The position numbers and the translations under genes are program-made. From the NCBI RefSeq assembly GCF_005473905.2, contig NZ_CP061336.1:2906501-2970500 (forward strand): 64,000 nt of DNA, in the 5' to 3' direction. Positions within the stretch are counted from its first letter, which is position 1, and the number at the start of each line of letters is the position of its first letter. The stretch comes from Ruminiclostridium herbifermentans (GTDB lineage: Bacteria; Bacillota; Clostridia; Acetivibrionales; DSM-1351). Below the pieces are notes generated by a model. It saw nothing but the letters and a program-made list of their open reading frames with translations. It did no database searches and was not told the DNA's origin. This document shows positions 25,647-35,609 of the stretch, one piece after another.

Positions 25647-25832
25647 AGCAAATAATATATTAATTGTTATTTGTTGCTAAAATATCATTCATCTTTTTTA
25701 TACAATTAATTTAAAGATGAGTTATTAATATTTCGAAATATTAAATAAAAAATGGCTCTAAACAGAGTCTCTACATAGTATGTAATTCTCAAATAATTTG
25801 TTAATAAAATTTCGTTAATTCAAAAAATTAGT

Positions 25833-25862
25833 CCCCTAACTTATATTCAATAAATTAGGGAA
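25833..25862 (-). terminator. Terminator of the Cthe_2159-like gene
   Basis: Stem CCCTAA-x-TTA / TAA-x-TTAGGG with T-run (ATTTTTTG) on the minus strand, 85 bp after the stop. The rest of 25647-25947 is AT-rich without genes. Confidence 0.7.
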
Positions 25863-25947
25863 CCTTATTTATTTCTAGCAAAATAATATATACTTAGTTA
25901 CTCAAGAACTTCAGCCAAATCAGGAATAAGAAATACTATTTTTCCTA

Positions 25948-27513
25948 TTACCAGCCCCAACCCCAGCCTGGGCCGCCACCTGGGATTCCACCGCCACCAA
26001 ATCCAAATATTTGACCACCAGCACTAGTTACCATTGAATTTGTTGTAAAAGTTCTTGTAGATGCTCCATTAACATACATTGTATAGGTTTGTCCCTTTAA
26101 TAAAGATGGGGAAGTAAACAGCAAAGTTGCACCCGTTTTTTTAGCAGTAAATTTGAATATTTCTGTTCCTGCTGAATTTTTTATACTAACCACAGCATTT
26201 ACTGATGTAGGACCAGATAATACAGCTGAGCATTGTGTTGATGTGGAAGCTGTTGGAGAAGATGTACATCCGCCAACTGCTGCAAGTGTTCCTCCTGTTA
26301 TAGTAAAGTTATTTGTATCGCAGTCAGCACAACCATCTGGAAATCCACCGCCGTAAATTATAGCATTACCACCAGTCATAGTTATTGTTCCATTTGAGTC
26401 ATACGCATCTGTTCCTGCAGTTATACTAATGTCTCCACCATTTATAATTAGTTTTTTTCCAGCACATAATCCATCTTCTCTTGCAGTTATATTTATAGTA
26501 CCATTATTAACAGTAACTATAGTTTTACCTTCAATACCTTCATATGCTTTTGTAACTGTAATTGAACCACCATTAATTGTTAAATCCAATTCAGAATGTA
26601 TTCCATCATCACCTGCATTAAGAGTTAGATTACCATCTTCAATTATTACATCGCCGTCTGTATCAATACAGTCTGAAGTTGCAGTAATGTCTAAAGTTCC
26701 TCCAGTAATTTTAATAGTTTCATTGCAATGAATTCCGTCTGAAGGAGCAGATTTAATTATGATATTTCCATTTTCAATTTTGATATCGTCATCGCCACAA
26801 ATACCGTGCTTATGATTAGCTGTAATATAAAGAGTTCCTGATCCCTTAATCTCCAAATCATCATTGCTGAATAAAGCAGCCTTAGCATCAGCATTAGCTG
26901 TAGAATAAGTTCTTCCATCAGTTAAGTAGTTGGTTGTGCCCTTCTCAATTGTAATAAATCCTTTGTCAACATTATGGAAGTAAATAGCCGGCCCATTTGA
27001 ATTAGTAATACTGCAGCCATTAAGACGAAGCTTAACCCTATCAGTAGTATTTACATAAATCATACCGTTTGATAAAGTACCAACAACCTCAAAATCACCG
27101 CCAGCTGTAATATTAACTGTTGTACCACTTACGGACGCACCCGTTCCAGTACATGTGATTGTACTTCCCAGACTTATTTTCCCAACATTGAGTTTCCATG
27201 CTTCTTTAGGATCAACTGGCTCTTCAGGAGTAGTACCAGTATCAGCTGGGAACTTAGTTATACTACCTAACAGATAACTTTTTAACAGCGCAAAATCAAT
27301 TGCATCTACTGTACCGTCGCCATTTACATCCGCAGCTTTTAAGTCACCGATTGTTGAATTTCCTAAAAGAATCCCCTTCATTGCAGCAATATCAAGTGCA
27401 TCTACTACTCCATCCGAATTTGCATCACCATAAACAACTGCTGCATTCGCTAGCATACTGCTAAAAGTTAGTGTACCTACTAGCGATAATACTAAAAGCA
27501 ATTTTCTTTTCAT
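25948..27513 (-). CDS. Cellulosomal beta-helix carbohydrate-binding protein, Cthe_2159-like
   Basis: 521 residues: signal peptide (1-24), type I dockerin (27-90), linker, then a long repetitive region (about 105-440) of right-handed beta-helix turns (INGGSITVTKAYEGIEGK, INGGDISITAGTDAYDSNG), with repeated Asp-rich turns (SDGIH, SDCIDTDGD, GDDGIHSE, DGLCAG). This pattern is that of Cthe_2159 (DUF4353), a cellulose- and pectin-binding protein with polysaccharide-lyase-like fold. The C-terminus is a Gly/Trp tail. ATG 27513 follows GGGAGG. It is divergent from the response regulator gene and flanked by the VTC operon, and shares a regulatory site with it. A dockerin on this family implies cellulosome display. 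Confidence 0.88.
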   Translation of the reverse strand: MKRKLLLVLSLVGTLTFSSMLANAAVVYGDANSDGVVDALDIAAMKGILLGNSTIGDLKAADVNGDGTVDAIDFALLKSYLLGSITKFPADTGTTPEEPVDPKEAWKLNVGKISLGSTITCTGTGASVSGTTVNITAGGDFEVVGTLSNGMIYVNTTDRVKLRLNGCSITNSNGPAIYFHNVDKGFITIEKGTTNYLTDGRTYSTANADAKAALFSNDDLEIKGSGTLYITANHKHGICGDDDIKIENGNIIIKSAPSDGIHCNETIKITGGTLDITATSDCIDTDGDVIIEDGNLTLNAGDDGIHSELDLTINGGSITVTKAYEGIEGKTIVTVNNGTINITAREDGLCAGKKLIINGGDISITAGTDAYDSNGTITMTGGNAIIYGGGFPDGCADCDTNNFTITGGTLAAVGGCTSSPTASTSTQCSAVLSGPTSVNAVVSIKNSAGTEIFKFTAKKTGATLLFTSPSLLKGQTYTMYVNGASTRTFTTNSMVTSAGGQIFGFGGGGIPGGGPGWGWGW

Positions 27514-27558
27514 AATATCCTCCCTTTCCATTTTTTACATATTACCATATGTGATATA

Positions 27559-27595
27559 ATTTTACATTTTAGAACTTAAATCATCCTTAAAATAT
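27559..27595 (-). promoter_or_regulatory. Activator-type promoter with 11-bp direct repeats (dockerin gene)
   Basis: On the minus strand: ATATTTTAAGG (27595-27585) and ATGATTTAAGT (27584-27574), a 9-bp gap, then TAAAAT (27564-27559) as -10. The distal 11-mer is identical to the distal one before the VTC operon, and both the gap and the missing -35 are the same. Confidence 0.7.
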
Positions 27596-27690
27596 ACAAA
27601 ATTCAGAATAAATTCAGAATAAATTAACAATTTACATTATTGACATGTTATTTTAGATGTAACATTATATATATTGAGTCAACTACTATT

Positions 27691-27805
27691 GACTAAAGTT
27701 TCCAACAAGTTATGGAACAACTTCAAACCCAAACTGCATTAATGCATATTTCGTCAAAAAACCGATATTAAATGGCGAAAGCTTGAACCATAATTGACTT
27801 TAGTC
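27691..27805 (+). ncRNA. Candidate structured leader of the response regulator mRNA
   Basis: 115-nt segment ending 22 nt before the response regulator start. Nested complementary pairs can be drawn in order: P1 GACTAAAGT/ACTTTAGTC (9 bp, 27691-27699 / 27797-27805), P2 TTATGG/CCATAA, P3 CAACTT/AAG-C-TTG with one bulge, a small TGCAT/ATGCA hairpin, and TTTCGTC/GGCGAAA. Such full nesting is unlikely to be accidental. It does not match a riboswitch class I can recall (c-di-GMP, purine, SAM, preQ1 and glutamine types considered). Could also be a bipartite operator. Confidence 0.5.
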
Positions 27806-27827
27806 ATAGAAATGAGGGTTTATTATT

Positions 27828-28502
27828 ATGAATATTCTGCTTGTTGAAGACAGAATTCCATTAACTGATTCATTGTTAAGCATATTAAAAAAGAATAATC
27901 ACTCAATAGACCGTACTGATAATATCGGAGATGGACTATATCTTGCTTTGCTCGGTGCTTACGATATTGTTGTAATGGATACTTTCGATCATACAACAGA
28001 TTGTATAACTCTCATAAAAAGTATAAGGAAAAGCGGATTAACAATGCCTATACTTCTTCTTTCTAATCAAAGTGAAGTATCCTATAAAGTAATGGGACTT
28101 GATAGCGGAGCTGATGACTATCTAGTTAAACCCTTTTCTATAGATGAGTTATTAGCAAGAATCAGAGCTTTAGGAAGGAGAAAAAATACAATACTGCTAA
28201 ATAGCACACTTAGTTTCGGGGATATTACTCTCGATACTAATAGTTTAAAGCTTTCAACAGATAAAGAAGAAACTACTTTAACCTGTCGCGAGAGTAAACT
28301 TTTAGAATTTTTAATTATTAGAAAGTGCATGATTACTTCAAAAGACATAATAATAGAGAAAATCTGGGGATTTGATTCTGAAGCACAAGCAAATCATGTA
28401 GAAGTATACATATCTTTTTTAAGAAAAAAATTATCTTCTTTAAATTCAAAAGTAATAATAAATACTATTCGTGGATTAGGCTACAAGCTAGATATATCTT
28501 AA
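27828..28502 (+). CDS. Orphan OmpR/PhoB-family response regulator
   Basis: 224 residues: receiver domain (1-118) with phosphoacceptor Asp51 (VVMD), Ser79 at the switch Thr/Ser position and Lys101 (LVKPF), followed by a winged-helix effector domain (LTCRESKLLEFLI, NHVEVYISFLRKKL, IRGLGYKL). The acidic pocket (VEDR, residues 6-9) is present, but the loop after Asp51 reads TFDHTTD instead of the usual LMLPG, so phosphorylation dynamics may differ. No histidine kinase is adjacent. It lies divergent to the Cthe_2159-like gene whose promoter bears PhoB-type direct repeats, so this is the obvious candidate regulator. Its own mRNA starts with a structured leader. Confidence 0.9.
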   Translation: MNILLVEDRIPLTDSLLSILKKNNHSIDRTDNIGDGLYLALLGAYDIVVMDTFDHTTDCITLIKSIRKSGLTMPILLLSNQSEVSYKVMGLDSGADDYLVKPFSIDELLARIRALGRRKNTILLNSTLSFGDITLDTNSLKLSTDKEETTLTCRESKLLEFLIIRKCMITSKDIIIEKIWGFDSEAQANHVEVYISFLRKKLSSLNSKVIINTIRGLGYKLDIS

Positions 28503-28540
28503 ATATTCATACAATAAAACCAACAATAAAACCAATATAA

Positions 28541-28582
28541 AAAGCAAGTCATGAAACTTAAACTTATAAATTTGACTTGCTT
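28541..28582. terminator. Bidirectional terminator
   Basis: Stem AAGCAAGTCA / TGACTTGCTT (28542-28551 / 28573-28582) between convergent response regulator and M24 peptidase genes. Confidence 0.75.
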
Positions 28583-28598
28583 AATATATTGCATCTAA

Positions 28599-29804
28599 TT
28601 AAACAATAATTATATCCTTTTCACCGCCAGTAATACATTTTCCACCATTAGGTGTAACTATATATGTATCTTCAACTCCAACCATTCCAACACCTGCTAT
28701 GCCCTTTTTGGGTTCTAGTGCTATCACCATATTCTCTTGAAGAGGACTATTAAAACCATTTGCAATAACCGGCGGCTCATCAACATGAAGCCCGATACCA
28801 TGCCCCAAGAACCTTACCATTCTGTCCCCAAAGCCCATGAAATTTTTTAAAAAATCAGAGTCTAATTCCTTCATTATGTTATTATAAATCTCAGACGGTA
28901 TATTACCTGGTTTCAATAACTGAGCAGCTCTTTTTTCTATCTCAATACATTTACGATGGACCTCAATAACCTCATCAGACGGAGAAGCTCCAAACATATA
29001 TATTTGTGTCCTATCAACGTGGTATCCGTACATTCCAAATCCAATATCTATAAATACCAAATCACCCTTTTTTAAAATTCTATCCCTGCTTCCAATAATA
29101 GGAACAGCAGGACACATCCCCCTCATTCCTCCAGGGCTATCAAAGTTGGTTTCAACTAAGGAACTATCACCAAAGCCTATCTGGCCTGCAATCATCTCCG
29201 TTTGATATCTATAAAAACGTGTAACACCATGATACCCCATCTTTAACATGGTACTGTACATTTCTGCTGTAAATTCTAGTTCACTCATTCCCTCTCTTAA
29301 TATACTGGGAACTACTTCTTCTAATAAAATATTATACAGTCTACCTGCTTCTTGCAGCCAATAAAGTTCATATGGGCTTTTTACTGCACGAACTTCAAAA
29401 ATAATGTTTTCAACTGGGTATAAATTACTATATTTAAAATACTTTTTAATTCTTTCAATAATACCAATTGTTAAGGTTTCAGTTTCAACAAAGGTCTCTC
29501 CTAGTTCACTTCCGACTATCTTTGCAGCATCTCTGTAACTTTCCATAGGATATATAGTACATATCTGCGATTCAGCTAAAGGTGATTCATCAATTGCTCT
29601 ATTTAAGCTTCTTCTTACAAAAAACTTTGCAGTTCCATTTTTATTAATTATTAATAAACCATCCTGCATAGTTCCTGTTAAGTAATATTGATTAATACGA
29701 TTTATTATTAGGACATTATCCCATTCTGGATTTCTTTTAGTTATAGCGTTACAAAGCCTTTCAATTCTTGTTTCTAGTTCAAGTTTTGTTACTCTTTCTT
29801 CCAT
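28599..29804 (-). CDS. M24 family Xaa-Pro aminopeptidase-like protein
   Basis: Cytosolic metallopeptidase of about 401 residues with a creatinase-like N-terminal domain and a pita-bread catalytic domain. The dinuclear metal ligands are in order: Asp in FIDIGFG, Asp in HVDRTQ, His in GHGIGLHVDEPP, Glu in ALEPK and Glu in GVEDTYIV. It should release N-terminal residues next to proline. I prefer ATG 29804, since GGAGATAG lies 8 nt upstream, whereas the ATG at 29822 has no ribosome site. Isolated gene. Confidence 0.88.
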   Translation of the reverse strand: MEERVTKLELETRIERLCNAITKRNPEWDNVLIINRINQYYLTGTMQDGLLIINKNGTAKFFVRRSLNRAIDESPLAESQICTIYPMESYRDAAKIVGSELGETFVETETLTIGIIERIKKYFKYSNLYPVENIIFEVRAVKSPYELYWLQEAGRLYNILLEEVVPSILREGMSELEFTAEMYSTMLKMGYHGVTRFYRYQTEMIAGQIGFGDSSLVETNFDSPGGMRGMCPAVPIIGSRDRILKKGDLVFIDIGFGMYGYHVDRTQIYMFGASPSDEVIEVHRKCIEIEKRAAQLLKPGNIPSEIYNNIMKELDSDFLKNFMGFGDRMVRFLGHGIGLHVDEPPVIANGFNSPLQENMVIALEPKKGIAGVGMVGVEDTYIVTPNGGKCITGGEKDIIIV

Positions 29805-29822
29805 TGTAAAATCTATCTCCAT

Positions 29823-30168
29823 TCTGTTTTATATATATTCAATAAAGCGATTAAAATAAACCATACTTGACATATTTGAGTTTTAGGCTTAATGCAGACT
29901 AATAAGTATAACTGCTTTGAATCTCAAAATGTCAATAAGTAGTGTTCTTGCTATACCACCGCTATTTTAATGAAGTTTTGAATTTCAAGTGCCAATAAGC
30001 AACTCATTAGCTTCTATTGCCAGAAAAATCAAATATCTTCATAAAGCTAGTTTGGTGACTTTCTAACACATAATTTGTCAAATAGTTACTTTTCCAAGTT
30101 TTAATTATATCTATATTAACATAATCTTTACCAGCTTTGCAAAATATATTGATTAGTTTTCTAATATA
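29823..30168. other. Gene-free interval with imperfect hairpin
   Basis: No gene recognised. An imperfect inverted repeat runs from about 29867 to 29945 (ACTTGACATATTTGAG against CTCAAAATGTCAATAAGT), consistent with terminator-like structure for the transglutaminase-like gene on the minus strand. Confidence 0.4.
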
Positions 30169-31374
30169 TTACCATTCCCCTTGCACTTTACCGCTTTTAT
30201 GATCAAGGGAAAAATTTGCTGTATCAAAATAATTTACACCGCTAACACCAAATGTTGTATCAACATTTACCCATCTGCTTTGTTCTTGAAAATAAAATTG
30301 GTTCCAAGCATGGTCTCCCCATAACATCCCGCTATAGCCTAGACCTGTAACTAAATTTACCTTTATGCCGTTAGCTTTGCACATTGATACAAATAAGCTG
30401 GCATAATCAAAGCATATACCCTTTCTGGTTTGGTAGCATACTATTGTTCCTGACTTAGTATTACGACTGTCTTTTGCAATTTTATTGGCTTTATCATAAT
30501 CATATGATATATTTTTTGTTATCCAATCATATATTTTTTTACACTTATCATATTCATTGGTTTCATTACTTACCAAATCAACTGCCAGTTTATCAATCTC
30601 AGGAGTAGACTTTATCGCATCATCAAGCGTAACCCCGTTATAGTATTGAATCACCTTAATGTTATAGCTATCAAGAGTTTCCCTAATATTTTCAGCTATA
30701 TTCTCATTATAGTCATTATTCATTCCAAGGCTGTTAAAGCTATCATTAAGTATAACTGGTATTTTTTTTGCAATATCAGAATCAATAACGGGCTTAAGAG
30801 CTGTGTCATAAACCTTGTTTAAAACTATGGACTCATCAATGTATTTTGAAAAGCCAGGAATGGTAAAATAATATGATAATAAGTAAAAAATAAAGCTTAT
30901 AAGTATTAGCGATACAAAGGCTTTAGGTATACTAATTAAAAATGAAATTGATCTTCTGAAAAATGGACTTAGCGAATTTATTACTCTATACAATTTGTAT
31001 GATAAATTTTCAAACACAAGCGTATATATAGGATATGTTATAAGTCTAATAACAATAACAACAATTATCAGAATAATAAAGGCAATACAAAGATAAGTAT
31101 ATATATTATTTGCCACTAGACTAGCTTTTACTGAATCAGGTAGCATATCATATATATAAACAAATACTTTATTACTTTTGTCAAAAAGAATACCCTTTGT
31201 AAGCAGCAATGCTAATATAAATGCTACAATAAACTCAAAGCAATTTACTATTGAATAAAAGCCGTTTGTAATTCTCTCATGGTTTATCGAAATAAATAGC
31301 GAACTAACAAGTATTATAATTACAGGGGCTAAAAGTATGATACTTACAGGATTAATTTCTAGGCTTATCAACAT
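30169..31374 (-). CDS. Membrane protein with transglutaminase-like domain
   Basis: 401 residues: four hydrophobic segments up to residue 175, then an extracytoplasmic or cytoplasmic transglutaminase/protease-like domain in the C-terminal half. The catalytic triad is visible: Cys in RKGICFDYASLF, His in GDHAWNQFY and Asp in NVDTTFG. Such domains hydrolyse or cross-link peptide amides. ATG 31374 fits AAGGTG better than the in-frame GTG at 31380. Monocistronic; substrate unknown. Confidence 0.85.
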   Translation of the reverse strand: MLISLEINPVSIILLAPVIIILVSSLFISINHERITNGFYSIVNCFEFIVAFILALLLTKGILFDKSNKVFVYIYDMLPDSVKASLVANNIYTYLCIAFIILIIVVIVIRLITYPIYTLVFENLSYKLYRVINSLSPFFRRSISFLISIPKAFVSLILISFIFYLLSYYFTIPGFSKYIDESIVLNKVYDTALKPVIDSDIAKKIPVILNDSFNSLGMNNDYNENIAENIRETLDSYNIKVIQYYNGVTLDDAIKSTPEIDKLAVDLVSNETNEYDKCKKIYDWITKNISYDYDKANKIAKDSRNTKSGTIVCYQTRKGICFDYASLFVSMCKANGIKVNLVTGLGYSGMLWGDHAWNQFYFQEQSRWVNVDTTFGVSGVNYFDTANFSLDHKSGKVQGEW

Positions 31375-31612
31375 ATTCACCTTAATTAATATTGCACAAT
31401 GTTTTATATAATCTTTACATTAATATTGTAATTATAGCACAAATAATATATATTATTTATTTCCCTACATATTTTCTCTTGCAATTATTATGAAAAAATT
31501 GTATCTTTTATAAATAAGTAATTATATATACTTTTTATATATAAGCTTAATAATTGATACTTTAGCAACTAATAAATGTATATAGTTATAAATTTTTAAT
31601 GAGGTGGAATAT

Positions 31613-33706
31613 ATGAGTCGATTAAGTGAATTATTTGGTTCAAATGTATTTAATGATGCAATTATGAGGGAACGTCTTCCTAAAGCTACATATAAGGCAT
31701 TAAGAAAGACTATTGATGAGGGCCTTCCCTTGAATTATGAAATAGCTGAAGTTGTAGCAAGCTGTATGAAAGATTGGGCTATTGAAAAGGGAGCAACTCA
31801 CTATACTCATTGGTTTCAGCCAATGACTGGAATCACAGCAGAAAAGCATGATTCCTTCATCAATCCTACATCTGACGGTAAGGTGATTTTAGAGTTTTCA
31901 GGAAAAGAATTAATTAAAGGTGAAGCTGATGGTTCTTCATTTCCTTCTGGAGGTCTAAGAGCAACCTTTGAAGCCAGAGGTTATACTGCATGGGATTGTA
32001 CTTCTCCTGCTTTCATAAAAAACAATACACTCTATATTCCTACTGCATTCTGTTCCTATAACGGAGATACTTTGGATAAAAAGACACCTTTACTCAGGTC
32101 TATGGAATGTATATCAAACAAAGCTCTTAGAGTTCTTCGTCTATTTGGAAATACCACTGCTACAAAGGTGGTTGCTACAGTTGGACCAGAACAAGAGTAT
32201 TTCCTTATTGATAAAAAAATGTATGACCAGAGAAAGGATTTAATATTTACAGGCCGTACTTTATTTGGTGCAATGCCTCCTAAAGGTCAGGAAATGGACG
32301 ATCATTACTACGGAAGTATTAAACCAAGAATTTCGGCTTTTATGAAGGATTTGGATGAAGAACTATGGAAGTTAGGTATATCAGCAAAAACTGAGCATAA
32401 TGAAGTTGCTCCTGCTCAGCATGAACTTGCACCAATATTTACTACTGCTAATATTGCTACTGACCACAATCAGCTTACAATGGAATTAATGAAGACAATT
32501 GCTTTAAAGCATGGTTTGGTTTGTCTGCTTCACGAAAAACCATTTGCAGGTGTTAATGGTTCAGGAAAACACAACAACTGGTCACTCTCAACTAATGACG
32601 GCCAAAACCTACTAGAGCCTGGTAAAACTCCTCATGAAAACGCACAGTTCCTTATTTTCTTATGTGCAGTAATTAAAGCTGTAGATGAGTATGCTGACTT
32701 GTTGAGGTTAGCTGGTGCAAACCCCGGAAATGATCATCGTTTGGGTGCAAATGAAGCACCTCCTGCAATAATTTCTATATTCCTTGGTGATGAACTAACT
32801 TCAATCCTTGAGCACATTGCATGTGGTGAGGATTGCACATCAAGCGTATTCGGTAAAATAAAGGTTGGTGTTACTACTTTACCAGCTTTTCGTCAAGATT
32901 CAACTGATAGAAACAGAACCTCTCCATTTGCCTTTACTGGAAACAAATTCGAATTCAGAATGGTTGGATCATCTGCCTCAATTGCTTCACCAAATTTCTT
33001 CTTGAATACTATAGTTTCTGAAGTTTTAGAGCAATTTGCAGATAGATTAGAAAACGCTGATGATTTTAATGCAGAGGTAAACGCAATTATAAAAGATGTA
33101 TATGAAAAGAATGGAAAAGTAATCTTTAATGGTAACGGTTATTCAGATGATTGGATTGCAGAAGCTGAAAAAAGAGGACTTCCAAACCTCAAGAGTTACG
33201 TAGATGCAATTGCAAGCCTTCAAGTAGAAAAAAATAAAGTTGTAATGGAAAAACATAAGGTTTTCAATCGTAATGAAATGAATTCCCGTTATGAAATATC
33301 ACTAGAGAAGTATATAAAAACAATTAATATTGAAGCCTTAACAATGCTAGAAATGGCTAAACGACAGATACTTCCTGCTGTTATCAATTTTTCAGCCAAT
33401 GTTGCAAACTCTATAAATCAAATTAAGAACTGTGGTGTAGACGTTGATATTTCTGCAAATGTTGAGTTACTAAAAGAAGTTACCACATTAACTAGTCAAC
33501 TAAAGAAAGATATATCCAATCTTGAAGCTAAGTTAAGTAAAGCTCAAGAAACACATGAAAGTTCTTATGCACAGGCTGTATATTATAAGGATGTTGTATT
33601 TACGCAAATGGCTGATTTAAGAGCTACAGCTGACAAGCTTGAAAGCATAGTTGACTCTAAGGTGTGGCCATTCCCAACCTATGCAGATATTTTGTTTAAT
33701 GTATAG
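31613..33706 (+). CDS. glnN: Glutamine synthetase type III (GlnN)
   Basis: 697-residue ATP-dependent ammonia-assimilating enzyme. The GSIII-type motifs are present: [22 protein letters not shown] near the N-terminus, [11 protein letters not shown], the AEVAPAQHE-type signature ([15 protein letters not shown]), [16 protein letters not shown], and [18 protein letters not shown]. Length near 700 is specific for type III. GAGGTGG 5 nt before ATG 31613 fixes the start. It is monocistronic; its terminator is at 33807-33844. No PII or GlnR site was identified. Confidence 0.97.
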   Translation: MSRLSELFGSNVFNDAIMRERLPKATYKALRKTIDEGLPLNYEIAEVVASCMKDWAIEKGATHYTHWFQPMTGITAEKHDSFINPTSDGKVILEFSGKELIKGEADGSSFPSGGLRATFEARGYTAWDCTSPAFIKNNTLYIPTAFCSYNGDTLDKKTPLLRSMECISNKALRVLRLFGNTTATKVVATVGPEQEYFLIDKKMYDQRKDLIFTGRTLFGAMPPKGQEMDDHYYGSIKPRISAFMKDLDEELWKLGISAKTEHNEVAPAQHELAPIFTTANIATDHNQLTMELMKTIALKHGLVCLLHEKPFAGVNGSGKHNNWSLSTNDGQNLLEPGKTPHENAQFLIFLCAVIKAVDEYADLLRLAGANPGNDHRLGANEAPPAIISIFLGDELTSILEHIACGEDCTSSVFGKIKVGVTTLPAFRQDSTDRNRTSPFAFTGNKFEFRMVGSSASIASPNFFLNTIVSEVLEQFADRLENADDFNAEVNAIIKDVYEKNGKVIFNGNGYSDDWIAEAEKRGLPNLKSYVDAIASLQVEKNKVVMEKHKVFNRNEMNSRYEISLEKYIKTINIEALTMLEMAKRQILPAVINFSANVANSINQIKNCGVDVDISANVELLKEVTTLTSQLKKDISNLEAKLSKAQETHESSYAQAVYYKDVVFTQMADLRATADKLESIVDSKVWPFPTYADILFNV

Positions 33707-33806
33707 TGGATTGATATAATACTATAAATTGGCTTCGGACTAACTTAATGATGAAGCTATTTAGAATGTGATTCCACATTTTTGATATTATTAATATATA
33801 GAAGTT

Positions 33807-33844
33807 CACCTCCAAATGTTAGGTTATCATAACATTTGGAGGTG
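33807..33844 (+). terminator. Intrinsic terminator of glnN
   Basis: Perfect 15-bp stem CACCTCCAAATGTTA (33807-33821 / 33830-33844) with T-rich tail, 100 bp after the stop. A second 13-bp hairpin (33898-33910 / 33948-33960, GCCAGAAATTTAA) follows and may serve the converging M20 gene. The remainder of 33707-34053 has no gene. Confidence 0.85.
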
Positions 33845-34053
33845 ATTTTATTTATAGCAAATATTCTGTCAACTGCAACAGTTATTTTGGAAGAAACGCC
33901 AGAAATTTAAATTGAACTCTTACTAATCTCTCATTATAAGAGTACCATTAAATTTCTGGCTGAGCTTAGTTAGAAATAATTGCCGAGATACAGGTGAAGC
34001 ATATGAAATTATGCCGTATAAGCTACAGGATGTAGCATAGCTAAATATGTATT

Positions 34054-35412
34054 CTAAAGACTCTCTATAAGCAAATAAAAGAATTCTATCATCTTCTTAT
34101 AGCCTTCAATACTAATTCTTTCATTTACTCCATGAACTCTCTCTAAGTCCTCTGATTCAATTTCTATTGGACAAAATCTAAATATCTGATTTGCGATTTT
34201 TTGATAATATCGAGAATCTGTTGAACCTACAGTAAGATATGGTGCTGCTACACTTTCAGGAAAAACTGACACTATAGTTTTACACATTACTTTATATTCA
34301 TTTGATGCTATATGGCTTATTTTTGAAGGATTAAAACTCACATCATTTACTTTTACTGTTATATCCAGCTTTTTTATTACTTTTTCAACTCGCTTTTTTA
34401 CATCCTCAATAGTTTCTCCAGGCATTACTCTAAAATTAGCAACAGCTTTAGCCTGCTGAGGTAGTACATTCATCTTGAATCCGCCTTCAATCATGGTAAA
34501 TGCAGTGGTGGTTCTAACTAACGCATTAGTTTTTGGTAACTTTGTAAAGATTCTTATAATTAAAGGCTTAAACAACCATATATTTGAAAAAATAATTCTC
34601 TTCAGCAATGGCATTTTAGGTGCAATAGCCTTAAAGAACTCTTTTAATATGCTATTTATATTTGCTTTAAACTGTTTCTTTTCCAATATGTATATTGACT
34701 TTGCTAATCTTCCAATAGCAGTACTATTTGGAGGCATAGAAGAATGTCCTCCATTACTTTCTGCAAAAAGTTCAAGTGTAGTCATTCCTTTTTCAGCTAT
34801 TCCGATTAAAGCAGCCAGGCAACTCATGCCAGCTATAGCATTCTTAATAATAAATCCGCCTTCATCTAATACCATAGATAGCTTGATTCCTTTTGATTGA
34901 AGGTAAGAAGCCATCTGAGCATTTCCTAAATAACCACCCACCTCTTCATCATGTCCAAAGGCTAAATAAATGGTTTTTCTAGGCTTAAATCCATTTATTA
35001 TAAGTCCTTCAACAGCTTCAAGAATTCCCATAAGCTGACTTTTCATATCAAGTGCTCCACGTCCCCATACATAGCCATCTGATATATTACCTGAAAACGG
35101 TTCAAAACACCATTCATTTTCTGTTTCTTTTTCTACAGGTACTACGTCCATATGAGCCATCAGCAAAATAGAGTCTTGATTAGTCTCAGTACCCTCCCAC
35201 TTAAAAAGAATACCAAAATCATTAATTGTTTCTTTTACCAACACTCTATGAACATTAGGAAAGGATTTTTCAATAAATGTATGAAATTTAAGGAACTCCG
35301 ACTTGTCTACCATATCCATATTTTCATATGAGATAGTTTTAATTTGCAGCGCCTGTGATAAACGCTGTACAAAATCATCTATATTTTTATTGTCTTTTAG
35401 TTTATAATCCAT
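34054..35412 (-). CDS. M20 family zinc carboxypeptidase
   Basis: 452-residue metallopeptidase resembling the PM20D1/Cps1 group. Zinc ligands are in order: His-Asp in AHMDVVP, the bridging Asp in GRGALDMK, the catalytic Glu pair in HDEEVGG, Asp in LDEGG, and the C-terminal His in RVHGVNERI. A lid domain (SNGGHSSMPP) is inserted as usual. No signal peptide, so cytosolic processing of peptides or N-acyl amino acids is likely. Single gene, with a terminator at 35497-35535 upstream belonging to the next operon. Confidence 0.9.
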   Translation of the reverse strand: MDYKLKDNKNIDDFVQRLSQALQIKTISYENMDMVDKSEFLKFHTFIEKSFPNVHRVLVKETINDFGILFKWEGTETNQDSILLMAHMDVVPVEKETENEWCFEPFSGNISDGYVWGRGALDMKSQLMGILEAVEGLIINGFKPRKTIYLAFGHDEEVGGYLGNAQMASYLQSKGIKLSMVLDEGGFIIKNAIAGMSCLAALIGIAEKGMTTLELFAESNGGHSSMPPNSTAIGRLAKSIYILEKKQFKANINSILKEFFKAIAPKMPLLKRIIFSNIWLFKPLIIRIFTKLPKTNALVRTTTAFTMIEGGFKMNVLPQQAKAVANFRVMPGETIEDVKKRVEKVIKKLDITVKVNDVSFNPSKISHIASNEYKVMCKTIVSVFPESVAAPYLTVGSTDSRYYQKIANQIFRFCPIEIESEDLERVHGVNERISIEGYKKMIEFFYLLIESL

Positions 35413-35496
35413 ACATTTATTCCTTTCATAATTTATATAAAATTAATATTACATTTTCTATCTAATCCACACATGTAGATATAAATACATAATATA

Positions 35497-35535
35497 AATA
35501 CCCTATATACCTACTAATTCAGTATATAGGGTATT
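35497..35535 (-). terminator. Terminator of the 2-oxoacid oxidoreductase operon
   Basis: Perfect 13-bp stem AATACCCTATATA (35497-35509 / 35523-35535), about 75 bp after the gamma-subunit stop. Confidence 0.75.
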
Positions 35536-35609
35536 ACATATTTTTACAACTATAAAATAATTTACTCATATTAAAATAAACTTACTCAAAATTTATGTAC
35601 AAAAGTTAA

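Noticed and set aside
27691-27805. Cyclic di-GMP-I, preQ1, glutamine or purine riboswitch
   Set aside because: None of the conserved core sequences of these classes (for example the GEMM tetraloop/receptor core) is present, although the region is clearly foldable.
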